The notes under the pieces: generated by a model
Database searches by the model: none
Told to the model about the DNA's origin: nothing
The model's input: only the letters and a program-made list of their open reading frames with translations
Shown here: positions 11,236-23,462 of the stretch, in pieces
How the letters are laid out: each line of letters starts with the position of its first letter
Position numbering within the stretch: the stretch's first letter is position 1
DNA from: Notospermus geniculatus
Taxonomy: Eukaryota; Nemertea; Pilidiophora; Heteronemertea; Lineidae
Length of the DNA: 64,000 nt
Reading direction: 5' to 3'
Assembly: GCA_002633025.1 (NCBI GenBank)
Contig: NMRB01000367.1
Location: 94,785 to 158,784, forward strand
Program-made: the position numbers and the translations under genes

Positions 11236-12835
11236 CTAGGGTGTGTGGTACAGGCATATCTCGACCAAAGTCGAGACTCGGCGCGAAGGGGTGAAAGGAC
11301 CACGGTATTACCACTTTTTCTCGACTGCCGGCGCCACCGCGCCACTCTCCAACCCAGGGACTAACTACGTTGTCGGCGAACTGACCCGATTTACTGCGTA
11401 CATTTTGTAATGCATTTTTTTAGTTCGTCTTACTGCCGCTAGATGGCTCCCTCTACGTCGGCACTCAAATAACGCATTTTGTGGTCCAATACCGTGCTCT
11501 TTTAACACGTGCTTGTGTGGAGCATAGTACAGCCGGTCTGGATGAGCTCATTAAACTCTTCCCTTCTGATGATGTGCCTACTTTCCGAATAAGTGGGGAG
11601 ATGTTGTTACCGTTTTTTGCCACTAGAGGGCGTGTAAAAATGAGATACCGGTAGTATACGTACCTTTGTCGCCAATACTATGGCTAGGATGATAGAAGTT
11701 CTCAAACGTCGCGGAAATTTCTGTATTCCTGTGATGGACATATATGTGCTGTCTTACAACTTCGCTTGAATCGCACGGGCTATACTAATGCAGGAAGTAG
11801 AAATTATTGTTAATATCTATCAATTTTTTGTGACGCTTTCCCAGGCTATTTTGCTCCGAACTTGATTTCGGGCGACCGACCAACGCTCAGATTACGGCAA
11901 TCTTCGTTGGTGAACCGGGTGAACGCTAAATAATGACTCTCCTTTAGCAAAGATTTAATAGCTGTTTGAAATAACCTCAAGCAACATGTCTCTATTTGAT
12001 ATGCAAAATCCGCAATACATAAATTCATCGCAATTTCCTGCGGAAATAAAGTATGTGTGACAGGGCACAATAAATCATCTCGATATACACTAAGCTTGCC
12101 AAAAAGAGACTGCATCCCGGCATTCGCCATTTAATACAATCACCTTTTCTTGACAGTAACCTTTCCCTTGGAATTTGAACGTAATGAGGTTGGCTTGTAA
12201 TCACCAGGAAGGGGCCCCGGGGGTGTAGCAATTCATGTCCAGTATGACGTTTCTGGTTTGGGGCTGCTGTAGATCAGCCTGGCGATTTGTCTTCGGTGTA
12301 GTCGCATTCTTTGTCTCCAAGAACGTATTAATTTACAAAATCCAATCGAGTAATCTTATTTTCTGCCTAAGGGACTACAGAGGCATTCGAGAGGGAACAT
12401 TTCTGCGCTGTTCGCATTCGTTTGCGGGTAGATTCACAGAGGTTGGGATTCATCGAGGGGTTGACAGAGGAATTCGAGAAGGGAACATCTCTACGTTGTT
12501 CCTATGTTGACGGAGGTATTCGACGAGTACGTTGTTTCTTCGTGTACATAATATTTAGTGTTAGTAGCAGAGACGTGCCGGTGTAAGAGTGAGGCAGAGG
12601 TGTACAAGTAGCAATTTGACCTCGGGAAGAGTCATTTACAGGAATTGCTATCGTGGTGGCTGTTTCTGGTGGTACTGTACATTAAATCACCACCGATTCT
12701 CCGAGGCCTCTTGAAACGGTAGCAGTATAATAAAGGTTAATCATAAACAATCCATAAAAAGGCCGCTGTTAGAGAAATCTAAATCCGGTTCTATTGTTTG
12801 TTGACGGATTGGACTATAAGGCGCGAGAGACCGTA
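11236..12835. other. Unassigned stretch
   Basis: No gene seen. CTCF-like fragments occur near 11437-11450 (CCGCTAGATGGC) and 11622-11635 (CCACTAGAGGGCG). The 91-codon frame at 12235-12510 and minus-strand frames near 11846-12231 have no splice support. From about 12375 to 12500 a diverged short direct repeat (GAGGCATTCGAGAGGGAACAT and relatives) is visible. Confidence 0.5.
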
Positions 12836-12968
12836 AGGGCTGATTCATACTCGCTTGCGGACCGTCAAGCGCATGAAACTGATCGCAGGTTTCCACGACG
12901 TGAATGTGCACACGCAGTGAAATTGATCATAGTCGGCGCAAAATCCGGACGGAGTATGAATCAGCCTT
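12836..12968. mobile_element. 133-bp foldback MITE, AGGGCTGATTCATACTC termini
   Basis: The left end AGGGCTGATTCATACTC is mirrored by GAGTATGAATCAGCCTT. It belongs to the same look-alike group as 7466-7600. Confidence 0.75.
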
Positions 12969-13242
12969 AACTGTTGGATTTTAAACCTTACAATAACAGG
13001 CTATTGTAACTCAAAGCTGAGATTGCCATTCACACCTGGTTTTGTAACATATCAACCATTTATTCACTCGAAAGAACCCTTGATCATGAAATGGACATAC
13101 ATGTAGGCCTATACTCTTAAATAGGCTACGACGTTTCATGCAAGTGAGTAAAAAAGCAAACAAAGGTCGAATCACTGTATCATTCACCGAAAGATCCCTG
13201 TGTTAACATACCAATTAAATCTATTACGTGGTGTCCTCACAG

Positions 13243-13304
13243 CAAGCACTGTGTGCACGGCGTCATAAGACCGACTTGTACGAGAACTGCGGCAGTTCAG
13301 GAAG
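13243..13304 (+). CDS. Candidate second coding exon of gene 2
   Basis: Acceptor GTGTCCTCACAG (ending 13242) and donor GAAG|GTGACT (13305) bound 62 nt. Joined in phase 2 to the signal-peptide exon 2.85 kb upstream, the frame stays open and encodes a stretch beginning GKHCVHGVIRPTC, with two cysteines, ending in phase 1. Frame compatibility across the intron is the main support; an open 62-nt frame alone would be weak. The contig ends at 13472, so further exons are not visible. No family is recognised. Confidence 0.4.
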
Positions 13305-13472
13305 GTGACTAACCTCGAAGGCTAGATAGAGCTCAGTTCAAAGAATGTTTTCAATGTCGATTTGATTCAATTAGACGCATTGAGAAGCACAAAGTGGTTT
13401 AATGTTGACGCTAATTGGATGAGAGTCCGTTCATCGACTTCCTGGTATGGTCTGAAATATTGATGAAACGTT

Positions 13473-13473
13473 N
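13473..13473. other. Single N, probable contig join
   Basis: A lone N separates the contig that ends with the 3' part of gene 2 from the contig carrying copy B. Sequence continuity across it should not be assumed. Confidence 0.8.
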
Positions 13474-13897
13474 AGTAACTATTGTTGACTAGGCCATGAA
13501 TAGGCCTATTCACAATATTCAGCAGGCTGGGTAGATTTAAATGAGACGGAAGGAATAGCCCTGACTTGACTGGAAAACCGAACGAAATTCATTTTGGAAA
13601 ATGCTCTGTAACTTCTGTTCACCACGGAATTTTTTAAACCTGAAAAAATAATTTTGCTGGGAAACAAACAGGCTTTAAAGTGACGTTGGTTTCACTTCTA
13701 AAAAATATGCGATTGGAAATCACACTTTTTAATGGAAATTTCAAACTTTTGTCAAAAATACAACTCGTGCAAGTTCATGATATTTTTGGTCTCAAAATGT
13801 GTCTTGATGCCCTAAGTAATTGCCGTAAAAAGCAAAGGTTGGTCCGATGAAGATTTTGGGAAATATTTAAGTTTATTAGCTGTGCATTTACTTTTGA

Positions 13898-14339
13898 TTA
13901 AGGCTGTACATGTAGGCTACCAGTTTTTATCCTCACACGCTGACGATTTCGCTTCGCACAAACCCACCACTTCAAACGGACTGAGCCATTGAGTATCTCA
14001 ATCTCGTCATTGGGTTTACCGAGCCCATGATTCACCCAACATAAATTGAATTTCTTTGGATGAATGCGTGAAGGAACGTCATTAGTTGTATTGCGCTGCT
14101 CAGTGGCCCATCGTTCAAACGTTTTTCCTCGCGTTTTAGCAACCTGTTTTGTCAGCTCTTGACATATCATGAAGTTCTCGAGGTATTATTACAGTTTGCA
14201 CACCATGGCTTTGGTAGATTCTTGCATAGCAGTAAGACGTCGAGCATCACTTCCAAGCTGATCGAGGTGAAGTACTTTGACTACTTTCATTGACGGCATA
14301 TCGGAGGGTGAACAAACATATACCTCACTGAGTTGGAAC
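13898..14339 (-). pseudogene. Coding-like relic with in-frame tandem stops
   Basis: On the minus strand one frame is open from a TGG codon at about 14339 to a double TAA at about 14182-14187, then open again in the same frame (ATG at 14170) for 90 codons to 13898. Composition is protein-like, with many Lys, Arg, Asn and Trp (segments KKFNLCWVNHGLGKPNDEIE, SVRLKWWVCAKRNRQRVRI). Two adjacent stops in an otherwise continuous frame suggest a decayed coding sequence, or two exons read across an intron. No family is recognised. The stretch has no second copy in the window. Confidence 0.3.
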
Positions 14340-14586
14340 CATCATCCACCACATCGCACTTCTCCGCAATCGGCGTACTGTAAATTTTTCATTACTCCAC
14401 AATATGAAGCCGAGTGACACGTTCTCAAAAAGGCAATTTCAATGGACGTGGACTTCCGTTATTGGTTTTTCAACTGAGATTGTTATTTTTGCATGAAACA
14501 AATAGACCTCGGGAGACACCTCGCATCAATCACGGCGAATGTAATAGCATCCTATTCTTCCTAATCAAGGCGTTTTCTTCTTACAG

Positions 14587-14705
14587 AGGAAGCAATCAGT
14601 ATCACTTTCTCATGCCGTCGATGAACAGATGCTGGAGACGAACCAGTCTCAGCTGCAGCTTTTCCAGCCCATCTCCGATCTTTCCGTTTATATGTCTGCC
14701 TTCGG
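14587..14705 (+). CDS. Candidate internal exon
   Basis: A strong acceptor (GCGTTTTCTTCTTACAG ending 14586) and a donor (TTCGG|GTGAAC) bound 119 nt. In phase 0 the frame encodes a helical, Gln/Leu/Ser-rich segment (RKQSVSLSHAVDEQMLETNQ ... SDLSVYMSAF) and ends in phase 2. A second frame is also open, and an opposite-strand frame 14585-14770 is open too, but its would-be acceptor has no pyrimidine tract and includes TACATGTA and TAGGCCTA insertions. If contigs 1 and 2 are alleles, this exon lies about 0.6 kb left of position 1 in the true order. No homology is recognised. Confidence 0.4.
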
Positions 14706-15656
14706 GTGAACACAAGGGGCCTTTCCGGACGTGGTTCTATGTGTTCGCTGGCTTGTGTTTCTTGGCTCGCCTGTCAGTAGGCCTACCTCCTACATGTACT
14801 GACATCATAATGCTGTTCATATTTTTGTGATACTCAATATATAGCTCTCGAGATTATCAGCTTCGCATTTACCGTACCACCGATATCAATTCCATCCCTT
14901 TCACTCTGTTTCAACGGTACGTCCTTGTAAGAACCCCTAAAGTCATTTTCAAAATGCAAAAATTGACAGGCGTCCTTTATACGCAGTAGATCAAACATTA
15001 TCAGTATAGTTAAGTTTCAACCAGGAGACACCATATCATCTTCTTCGCCTTCCATCAGCAATTTTCAAAATTATCGCTTTGTCTAGGCTCGGCAGATGGT
15101 TCATTTCAAAGCGTATTAAATTATGGTTATTTCCTCAAATTGTTGATAATTAGAAACTGAATCCCTTCCAAGCTATACGAATACTTTACAGAGTTCGTAT
15201 TCATTCAGCTCACCGCATCAATAAGCTTCTTGGTTTGCGTCTGGTAAATGTAGTCATGTGATTATTAAGCAGAGGCAGGGGACTCATCAACATGGATTGC
15301 TCAACACTTTTTCTAGATTGTTTGCATTGGCGCAGTCTATCAAAATTAGCTTTTTCAATCTTAATGAGGTTCTACAATTTCGATGCTTTGATTCAAACGT
15401 GCCTGTTTCTTCTTGGTTTGACGTTCCGTTCACATCCGCTCAAATAAATCTGTAGCTTCTCATGATTTCATTCTCGCCTCTGAGAGGTATCTCCAAAATC
15501 AATCCCATTCAATCCACGCAGATTCATTTTCTTACCATGGAGAGGTAGTATCTTCATCGCAATCTGATATTTTCATCTAAACATCAGTGTTTTACATGCA
15601 CATGAAACTTTTCTAACATCGTGCATATTTTCGACCTACCCCTTTTGTTGCAGGTA

Positions 15657-16119
15657 CACTGGCTGACAGAAATATTAGGACACTGTCCAAATTCTAAGTC
15701 ATTTTCCTCTTTTGCCTTCCTTTTGTCTCTAACCATTTTACCTTGGCAAGTGGGATGTATAATCCCATGAGATTACCCCTGCCAAAGGCTATTGACATGG
15801 GGTTGCTGATATATTAATAACAAAGACAATCGTGATGTGCTTCGTCCATTCTTGTCACCTCCAATAACTCTAGCCTTTGGATTTGAGAGGTTTGAATGGC
15901 ACCCATCATGATTATCTTTGTTATTCGTATATCAGCAACCCCTTGTCAATAACCTTTGGCATACATGTAGACAAACTCATTGGAATATATAACCCACTTG
16001 CCAAGGTAAAAGGGTTCTCATCAATAAGAAAAATAATTAGTGGTTAGAAACAAAAGGAAGGAAAAAGAAGAAAATGACTTAGAATTTTGAAAGTGTCCTA
16101 ATATTTCTGTCAGCCAGTG
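15657..16119. mobile_element. Tc1-like foldback element with long inverted arms (copy B)
   Basis: Both ends read inward as CACTGGCTGACAGAAATATT and continue as imperfect inverted arms of well over 100 bases, including the pairs around 15700-15770 and 15990-16080. TA flanks both sides (15655-15656, 16120-16121). It is 463 bp and non-autonomous. The 5'-CA...TG-3' ends matter for the TACATGTA hypothesis in the findings. A TACATGTA at 15962-15969 inside it is absent from copy A, which has only TA at 607-608. Confidence 0.8.
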
Positions 16120-16532
16120 TAACTATTAAAAGATTGCTGCCGAATTTGACACGACACTCTTAGTGCAATGGCGTGGAAACCTAAAACAGCCACTCACTGT
16201 AACACTATCATACCTTATACCCCAGCGCAAGACGGCTTTTAGCTAATGTAGCAATCATCCTGTTCCATCTTACTGCTCGTACAAATCCGATAATTCCAGA
16301 AGAAGTAATTCAAGCTGGAGATGTACCTAATTCTTAACATGTCGCCTTGTCAATAAAATACTTTTATAGGACACGATAGTCGTTGCTGGAATTTGCGATC
16401 ACGACGTTAGCAGTAGCTTGCAACAACACAGGTTGTTCAGCAGCAGCAGCAGCAATCTGGCCCGCCCGAGTTGTTGTTCCGCCTTTTCGATGACTCCACT
16501 AACACCTCTCGCCCCAGCCCACCGCATCACTC

Positions 16533-17196
16533 ATTCTTGACACTAGAGGGCGTTACGAATAACACCCTCTAGTATCGATCAGCCACCGCCATGTTGAAAA
16601 GAAGTGCAGCGCAATAATATGTGTAAGGATTCCTTACCATTGTAAAGCGGTCGACCGTTCACTCAATAAACAAGCGTCGCCATGCGCAGTAGATAGTGCA
16701 CGGTTATACGTCCACAGGAAGACATAAATTATATTATATAGGCCTGCCTAGGTCAAAATGAGGCTTAGATGCAAGACATGATAAAAATATTTGTAAAGCA
16801 TAATCATTTTGTGGCAAAATATCTCGAGGTTTTTCAGTTATTCTGAGACCAAAGTAGTCCATGACCGCGTGCATTTTGTTTACCCACGTGACCAAACATA
16901 TCCCAGACGTTATACACATATTCCACTTCATAAAGTTCAGGGAAATGTATATTTATTGTATTCATTTCGAACATGTCGAAATTGTGACACATAGATTGCA
17001 AGGAGAGGCTTAGGCATGAATGCAGTGTTGTTTACGCGCAAGGTTCTGGGGCGCGGAGTATCATGGTTGTGATATGCGAGGCCTGATCACATATCCATCC
17101 GCGGCCGCAAAAATCAAAATCTATGGCGGATACCGATCGATGACAGTGTCGATATTGCGTAGAAATTCGGCACTGTGTACAGTTTGCGCATCACTC
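16533..17196. mobile_element. 664-bp insertion with 9-bp TSD and no terminal inverted repeat, copy B only
   Basis: GCATCACTC occurs at 16524-16532 and 17188-17196; copy A has one copy of the site (GCGTCACTC, 1166-1174). The insert begins near a CTCF-like ACACTAGAGGGCG and has no visible inverted or direct terminal repeats and no ORF. The class is unknown. A 9-bp duplication without inverted repeats is unusual. Confidence 0.8.
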
Positions 17197-19088
17197 TGCA
17201 AAGACCGTGCAAAACCACTTTATCGTCAATAAATAGATCATTATCTAGTCTGATATTACTGAATCAATGTTTTGAGGGAGGGATTTTGTAATTAAAAACA
17301 GGTATTCACGGTCTGAATGGTATTTTTGAGGAGAATTATTTCAGCGGAAGAATACAGCACAAGGCGGTGATCATCGCGACGTGCCAACTACGCTTCGGTT
17401 AGGGTTTTAGTTTGAACCCTGTGAATAACCAATCAGAATGGCCGAATTGAATCACGTGGGTTCTGTTTATTTTCACTTTTTACTCGGTACACGTGTTGAA
17501 ACGGAGGAAGCTGCCATCTTGAACGACGTCATTCCACGCCGCGCAGTAGTTTAGGCTGGTGGCAGAGATAATTATAAAGGTCGAGCCAGCGTAGCGACCG
17601 GCGTAACCGTACATCGATGCTTGGAGAATGCAGCAGCAGTAGGCACGGCTTGTTAAAGGAATCCTTCAACTTAGAAGAAAATTACTCGCTCAGGCTAATA
17701 ACTATCAACGTGGTTGTTGACAAAAATTTGACTTGTTCTTGTTCAACAAGTTGCCTGCTTATGACATTGAGTGCATCATGTCCCGAACCCCTGCTGACAC
17801 TCTAGGGGCGCTGAGCAATTAGCGGTGAAATCTCATGGGATTAGCGATGTAATTGCAATCCATCGGGGCGATTGCTTCACCGCAATACACGTTGAAGGCT
17901 GAGTTCACATATTCGTGGTTCGCTTGTTCCGTAATGTTGGATATCTATTGGATTTTCGTTCATAATAGTCTGAAGAAGGTATAATTTTGAAGCATCGTTC
18001 GTATCCAATATCCATTATAGGTTTCTCCCTTCTTTTGTGTCCAGGCCATCGATGCCGGGTGAGACAATAGTCACGCCCATCATTGTCATCATCATTGACT
18101 TTCAACGGAGCACTTTGGCCATCACGCTTTTACCCTCTTGCGTTAATCATGCTTTTGATGTAAGCGTTCCAGGCCGTCGGTAATACCGCTTGTTATATGA
18201 AATTTACAAGGCAATATCGATAATGAAGGCACCGTTGACACTATCAGTGCGGCCTGACATTCTAACAGAACTGTATTCACGTCACATCCGATGCACAAGA
18301 TATGACGTTAACTCCGTTATTGATGTGCCAATCCTGACAGATATCTTACAAGTTCTGTATGGGGTATGGTTCATGCAGTCATTTATTATGGTTTTAGATT
18401 GTGATACTTTGGAATGGGAATTGTGCCGGTGAACTGGGAATTTAAGTCGCCTTTGTAATCGCCTTCAAATCTCAATTCACCTCAGAATGACACTTTTAGG
18501 TATTTTTATTCGCTACATGTATTCAAAATGATAAACTGAGTGGGAGGGGAGAGGCGGGATAATGTAATTTGAAACGGTTCTTATACATAGTCATTGCATT
18601 GCTCAGGATGATGCAAAACCTTTGCACAGTTTTCTATTCGTCTGCACATGACTACTATATCGATTCTTATAAGTCTACCAATCGTAATCACCCTGATAAG
18701 CCGAGGTAATTCGCGACGAAATCTAGCTTTATAACATTAGGTGAAACAAACGGTCCTTTTAAAGATGGAGCTACGTCCCTTGGGTGCAGTTTAGAGAGTC
18801 TGTCTGGAAGGTTCGAAACCGTCTCAAGTATTTGCCGACAAAAACATGGCGTATGAGGTCGACTACCTCATGTCTGCCCCATTAGTCTTACGCTTCAGCT
18901 CACAGTACAACATCGCTGCATTCATTGTCCAGTCACCGTCGAATAGACCGCGATGAAATCTTCAAATATATCGGCTATAAAGCCGACTTAAAGCCCCGAT
19001 AGCCGGTTAGCAGTTTAACGACTCGTGTCGGAGACGTCGTGGTCTGCGTCGCAATGGAGTCTCTTACAGTAAAGATATCCTGAAGATC

Positions 19089-19621
19089 GGGTAGTTACTA
19101 GTATTATCCCCGGAACGGAATACTTATTTTTGACGGAACGGAACAGAAATGAAAATGCGGAATGGCCCTAAAACCGGAACGAAACCATTGAAATTGGTGA
19201 AATTATCGGCAATGAAGCTTTCAGCTTTTTAAAATATATTCGAGAATTATTAAATGAAATATTTACTAGTAATTCAAAGGTTTGACGAATACCGGCATAA
19301 TTACATCCACACATTACTAAAATGACCACCGCGGCTTAAGTGGTCAACGACGACCACCTTTTCCGTTTTCCACCATACTCGTGAAACCAGGAGTCGCGTT
19401 GAAAATGTTTACTATAGACATGCGTAATGGCAGAGGGGGTGGAGAACCGAAGGGGAAATCGTCGTTGACAAAACGCGTTCGATCACGAGTTCTGCTGCTA
19501 TTTCTAATATGGTGGGATATTTAAATTGGCTCCGCCATTCCAGTTTTAGGGTCATTCCGCATTTTCATTTCTGTTCCGTTCCGGCAAAAATAACTATTCC
19601 GTTCCGGGGATAATAACTACC
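19089..19621. mobile_element. Long-TIR element with 9-bp TSD, Mutator-like (copy B)
   Basis: Copy of the element at 3187-3713, with the same CTGAAGATC duplication (19080-19088, 19622-19630), so the insertion predates the split of the two copies. Two TACTAGTA octamers (19096-19103 and 19264-19271) stand where copy A has plain TA (3194-3195 and 3356-3357). Confidence 0.85.
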
Positions 19622-19831
19622 CTGAAGATCTAATCCTCGAACCAGCGTCTGTCTGAGGCGAACTAATGCAAAGCACGCGTACATGATTGGTCTTGATTGC
19701 TGGTCGATGTATCTTATTCCTTCGAGCTCATTCACTGCCAACATTAAAGGACATTTCTAGTCCATTAATCGGGCTGGCTTTTGTTTTCATTCCATGCCAC
19801 TGTTGCTGACACCAGAATTGCTCGGGCCATG

Positions 19832-20630
19832 NNNNNNNNNNNNNNNNNNNNNNNNNNNNNNNNNNNNNNNNNNNNNNNNNNNNNNNNNNNNNNNNNNNNN
19901 NNNNNNNNNNNNNNNNNNNNNNNNNNNNNNNNNNNNNNNNNNNNNNNNNNNNNNNNNNNNNNNNNNNNNNNNNNNNNNNNNNNNNNNNNNNNNNNNNNNN
20001 NNNNNNNNNNNNNNNNNNNNNNNNNNNNNNNNNNNNNNNNNNNNNNNNNNNNNNNNNNNNNNNNNNNNNNNNNNNNNNNNNNNNNNNNNNNNNNNNNNNN
20101 NNNNNNNNNNNNNNNNNNNNNNNNNNNNNNNNNNNNNNNNNNNNNNNNNNNNNNNNNNNNNNNNNNNNNNNNNNNNNNNNNNNNNNNNNNNNNNNNNNNN
20201 NNNNNNNNNNNNNNNNNNNNNNNNNNNNNNNNNNNNNNNNNNNNNNNNNNNNNNNNNNNNNNNNNNNNNNNNNNNNNNNNNNNNNNNNNNNNNNNNNNNN
20301 NNNNNNNNNNNNNNNNNNNNNNNNNNNNNNNNNNNNNNNNNNNNNNNNNNNNNNNNNNNNNNNNNNNNNNNNNNNNNNNNNNNNNNNNNNNNNNNNNNNN
20401 NNNNNNNNNNNNNNNNNNNNNNNNNNNNNNNNNNNNNNNNNNNNNNNNNNNNNNNNNNNNNNNNNNNNNNNNNNNNNNNNNNNNNNNNNNNNNNNNNNNN
20501 NNNNNNNNNNNNNNNNNNNNNNNNNNNNNNNNNNNNNNNNNNNNNNNNNNNNNNNNNNNNNNNNNNNNNNNNNNNNNNNNNNNNNNNNNNNNNNNNNNNN
20601 NNNNNNNNNNNNNNNNNNNNNNNNNNNNNN
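19832..20630. other. Assembly gap (799 N)
   Basis: Gap in copy B. The first bases after it are a G run that corresponds to the GC-rich element near 5468 in copy A; copy A therefore supplies the probable missing content (about 3930-5467). Confidence 0.99.
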
Positions 20631-21217
20631 GGGGGGGGGGGGCGTACGCCTCCCACGCCCCCCCCGGATCCGGGCCTGCAGATTCACTACCTGTATGTAA
20701 TGCTTAGTTTCTTAACCTCAGATCTGCATGCCTGTGAAAACTCAATGCGTTTAACTGCAGATTGGTTCGCGGGGACGTTGAGGTACACAGTGGTCAGTGA
20801 GAGGATGGCGACCGCCTGCTCTAGGACATGTCCAGCTGCTGTGTGTTAGAGCTCCTTTATGCCATCTGGTCAATGCTCATCTCAGCTCAGATAGGGCAGG
20901 ATAAACTGATTTGACCGCATACAAATCAATGCAGAGTTATTAATGATATTTCGCCGAGACATATTTATCATATTACCATAAGACGTCTTTGTGATGGTTT
21001 CCTGAGACATATGAGAATCATGGCAATTAGCCGGATTCACCCACCACAAAAGATGCTGTTAACTGGCCTCTTAGACACATATTGATCCCGGCAGAGTGCA
21101 CTGGTTGCTGTACTCCATTATGCACGGCCAACAGGCAATCACAGTAATTTTCCGGCTTGATTTTCTGCCCGAACAAACGTACTAAAGACAAGATTGTTTG
21201 CCGAGAATAGAGAGGTA

Positions 21218-21286
21218 ATGGTGATTGCGATGGGGATACCAGTCGTCTTGGGCATCATTTGTCTTCAGCTAGCATGTCTTCATCGG
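21218..21286 (+). CDS. Signal-peptide first coding exon, gene 1 (copy B)
   Basis: Second copy of the 69-nt exon at 6129-6197. It has the same start context, length, donor and leader sequence, with only a synonymous Leu codon change. Just beyond the donor the intron differs (GAGACATTG against GAGAGATTG). Confidence 0.45.
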
Positions 21287-21902
21287 GTAAGAGACATTGA
21301 CATTGGCGTCCAGGCGAATCCAACTCATTGAGAAGGGCTATTACAGTGAAAATTCTAGGTTGTGGTGACGGTGATGGGGAACCCAGAACCCGTAATCATT
21401 GAACTTGGGCACGGCTAAATGGGAGTCATGTCATCCGAGTGTCACGCAAGCACTATCATTCTTCTGGCATGTACGAGAAAATTCCGGATGTACGAGAAAA
21501 TTGCATCCTTGTTCTTTCGCTACAGAACTGATAGCACATTCCATTTAACTTGACAGTACGTCACAAGGTGGCTGCTTTCTGTTCATCAAGGGACACAAGC
21601 ACGATTCCGACTTCCGCATCATATAGATCTACGCAGAGGCGCTGGTTTTTTGGCGAAGCACCAGCGCGGGGTCTGCCCACGTGAGATTTGAATACCATTC
21701 AAAGTTTGCCCATCAGTGAGCGCTAGTCTAGTCGATAGGACCGGAGCATCTCTGTCTCCAGTTCGTGGCCTTTGTCATTTAATTTTGTGTGACACCTGGC
21801 CTTCTAAAGGCTTTATTGGAACTTTCACCCGCTTTTTCCATCATCTGTGAAATTTATTTGGAATTTTTAAAATTCTCTGGATCCTACGCAATGAGATGCG
21901 GG

Positions 21903-22021
21903 GTTTACATACAGGTATACGGCATACGGACACGCTGGCAAACAATGGCCGAATAAAAGGTTCATGACCATGAAACCTTTGTTCGCCAGTCTGTTCGTAT
22001 ACCGTATACCTCTATGTAAAC
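21903..22021. mobile_element. 119-bp foldback, GTTTACAT termini (copy B)
   Basis: Counterpart of 6820-6938 with the same inverted arms. Confidence 0.8.
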
Positions 22022-22350
22022 CCGGGCAAACGTCGCCTGAGCACTGAGCCGTTAAAGTATTGCAAATGATGACAAATCGCTTATCTTTTCTAACACCGTA
22101 AGCCATGTAAGCCGTGGATGGCACTATTAATCACGATTATACTCAATGCTGGATCATAGTCAAATTATATATCATGGGAATTCGCTTTATGAGGTATTAA
22201 GATCATTAGACGATGTCGGAGGTATCCATGAATTTGGTACATGAAGGAGCAACAGGCCTGCCTATAGGCAAGAGGTGGGGGCTGAAAATTCGGTGCGACA
22301 GGAATCAGTGTCCTAGGAATGCAGATTCGCCAAACAACAGTCCGCTATTG

Positions 22351-23145
22351 GTTCACGTAGTGACCATTATTTTCATACCGATTTTGCCCGATTCACTCTT
22401 CGATAGCGCGGTTATTCACATTATCATAACCAGGGCTTCGCACTCACGCAGGAAACTTTCACTGTGAGGCTGAAGATTGAAAGCCAATAAAATCGGATAA
22501 CCTTCGATAGAGATGAACTTTTAGTGAATAACCTTAATAAGTTAAAAGTAGATGTCCATTTGCTGCTTCGGATTTCTTCTGGGGCCATAATATTCGTTAG
22601 TTGACCTAAAAATTGCGTTTAATGCGCAGTGCATTCGCGATATCCAATACATGGCAGAATAATACAGGCAGGACGACCCTATTATTGGAAGGCGTAGGGG
22701 TTTCAGGATTGTTAGATATAAGTCAACATCGCAAAGGTAAAATGCGTAAAATGATACATTTTGTGGGAGAAAGGTTACAATAATCTAGCCGATTTTTGAG
22801 ATAAGGTATGAATTATTAATGTAGATAACTCTTATGAAACGCCTAATAATTAGAAATCAACCCGCCTTGCCTGCCTCCCCTGTGAATAATGAGTCGATCA
22901 TCATCACGTGGGTGAACAAAGCAGGCTACCGGTCGTCGAGTGCAGGTAATCGCCTCCTGGATGAGCACTGCCTGGATTCTACGCGTAGTGCCATAACTTC
23001 CCTGGTGGCAAAGCAATGAACTATCCTTATGACCATGTCGGGTATTGGAAGTTCAGAATTTCTAAAATGGTGCCCCATGTCCCTCAATTGCGATATTTTT
23101 TTCGATAATTTCACTACGTGAACGTTAACGCCACCAGGCTTGTTG
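22351..23145. mobile_element. 795-bp insertion in copy B with short inverted repeats
   Basis: Copy A reads CTATTG|TAAGG without interruption (about 7271). The insert starts GTTCACGTAGTGA and an inverted TCACTACGTGAAC lies at about 23111-23123, followed by 22 further bases. TTG flanks both sides. No transposase is visible. A deletion in copy A is the alternative. Confidence 0.6.
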
Positions 23146-23327
23146 TAAGGTTATATTCGAATGGTCATGGTCTCTCTAGTCATATAAGACCGGATAAGAC
23201 CGGACTTTGATTCCAGGGACTTGGGATTCCTTTCACACCGGCACTTCGCACACCTCGCGCTTTCATTTTCCGTTATTTACATGTAAGTGAAATCTCTGTT
23301 TGTATTTTCCCTGCAGACTGCTTTTAT

Positions 23328-23462
23328 AGGCTGAGTTCACATCGAGGCACACGTGATACGCGAACACTCAGGCGAACAAAGGTTTCATGGGGATGAATCC
23401 TTTGTGAAGCCATTGTTCGCCTGCGTGTTCGTGTTGCGTGTGCCTCGATGTAAACTCAGCCT
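23328..23462. mobile_element. 135-bp foldback MITE, AGGCTGAG termini (copy B)
   Basis: Counterpart of 7466-7600, essentially identical. Confidence 0.85.

Noticed and set aside
14585-14770. 62-codon minus-strand exon with AG/GT boundaries
   Set aside because: Its donor is the mirror image of the strong plus-strand acceptor TTACAG, and its own acceptor has no pyrimidine tract and contains TACATGTA/TAGGCCTA; the plus-strand exon is preferred.
19728-20849. Four frames of about 290-350 codons over 19728-20849
   Set aside because: They are almost entirely N from the gap 19832-20630; not real sequence.
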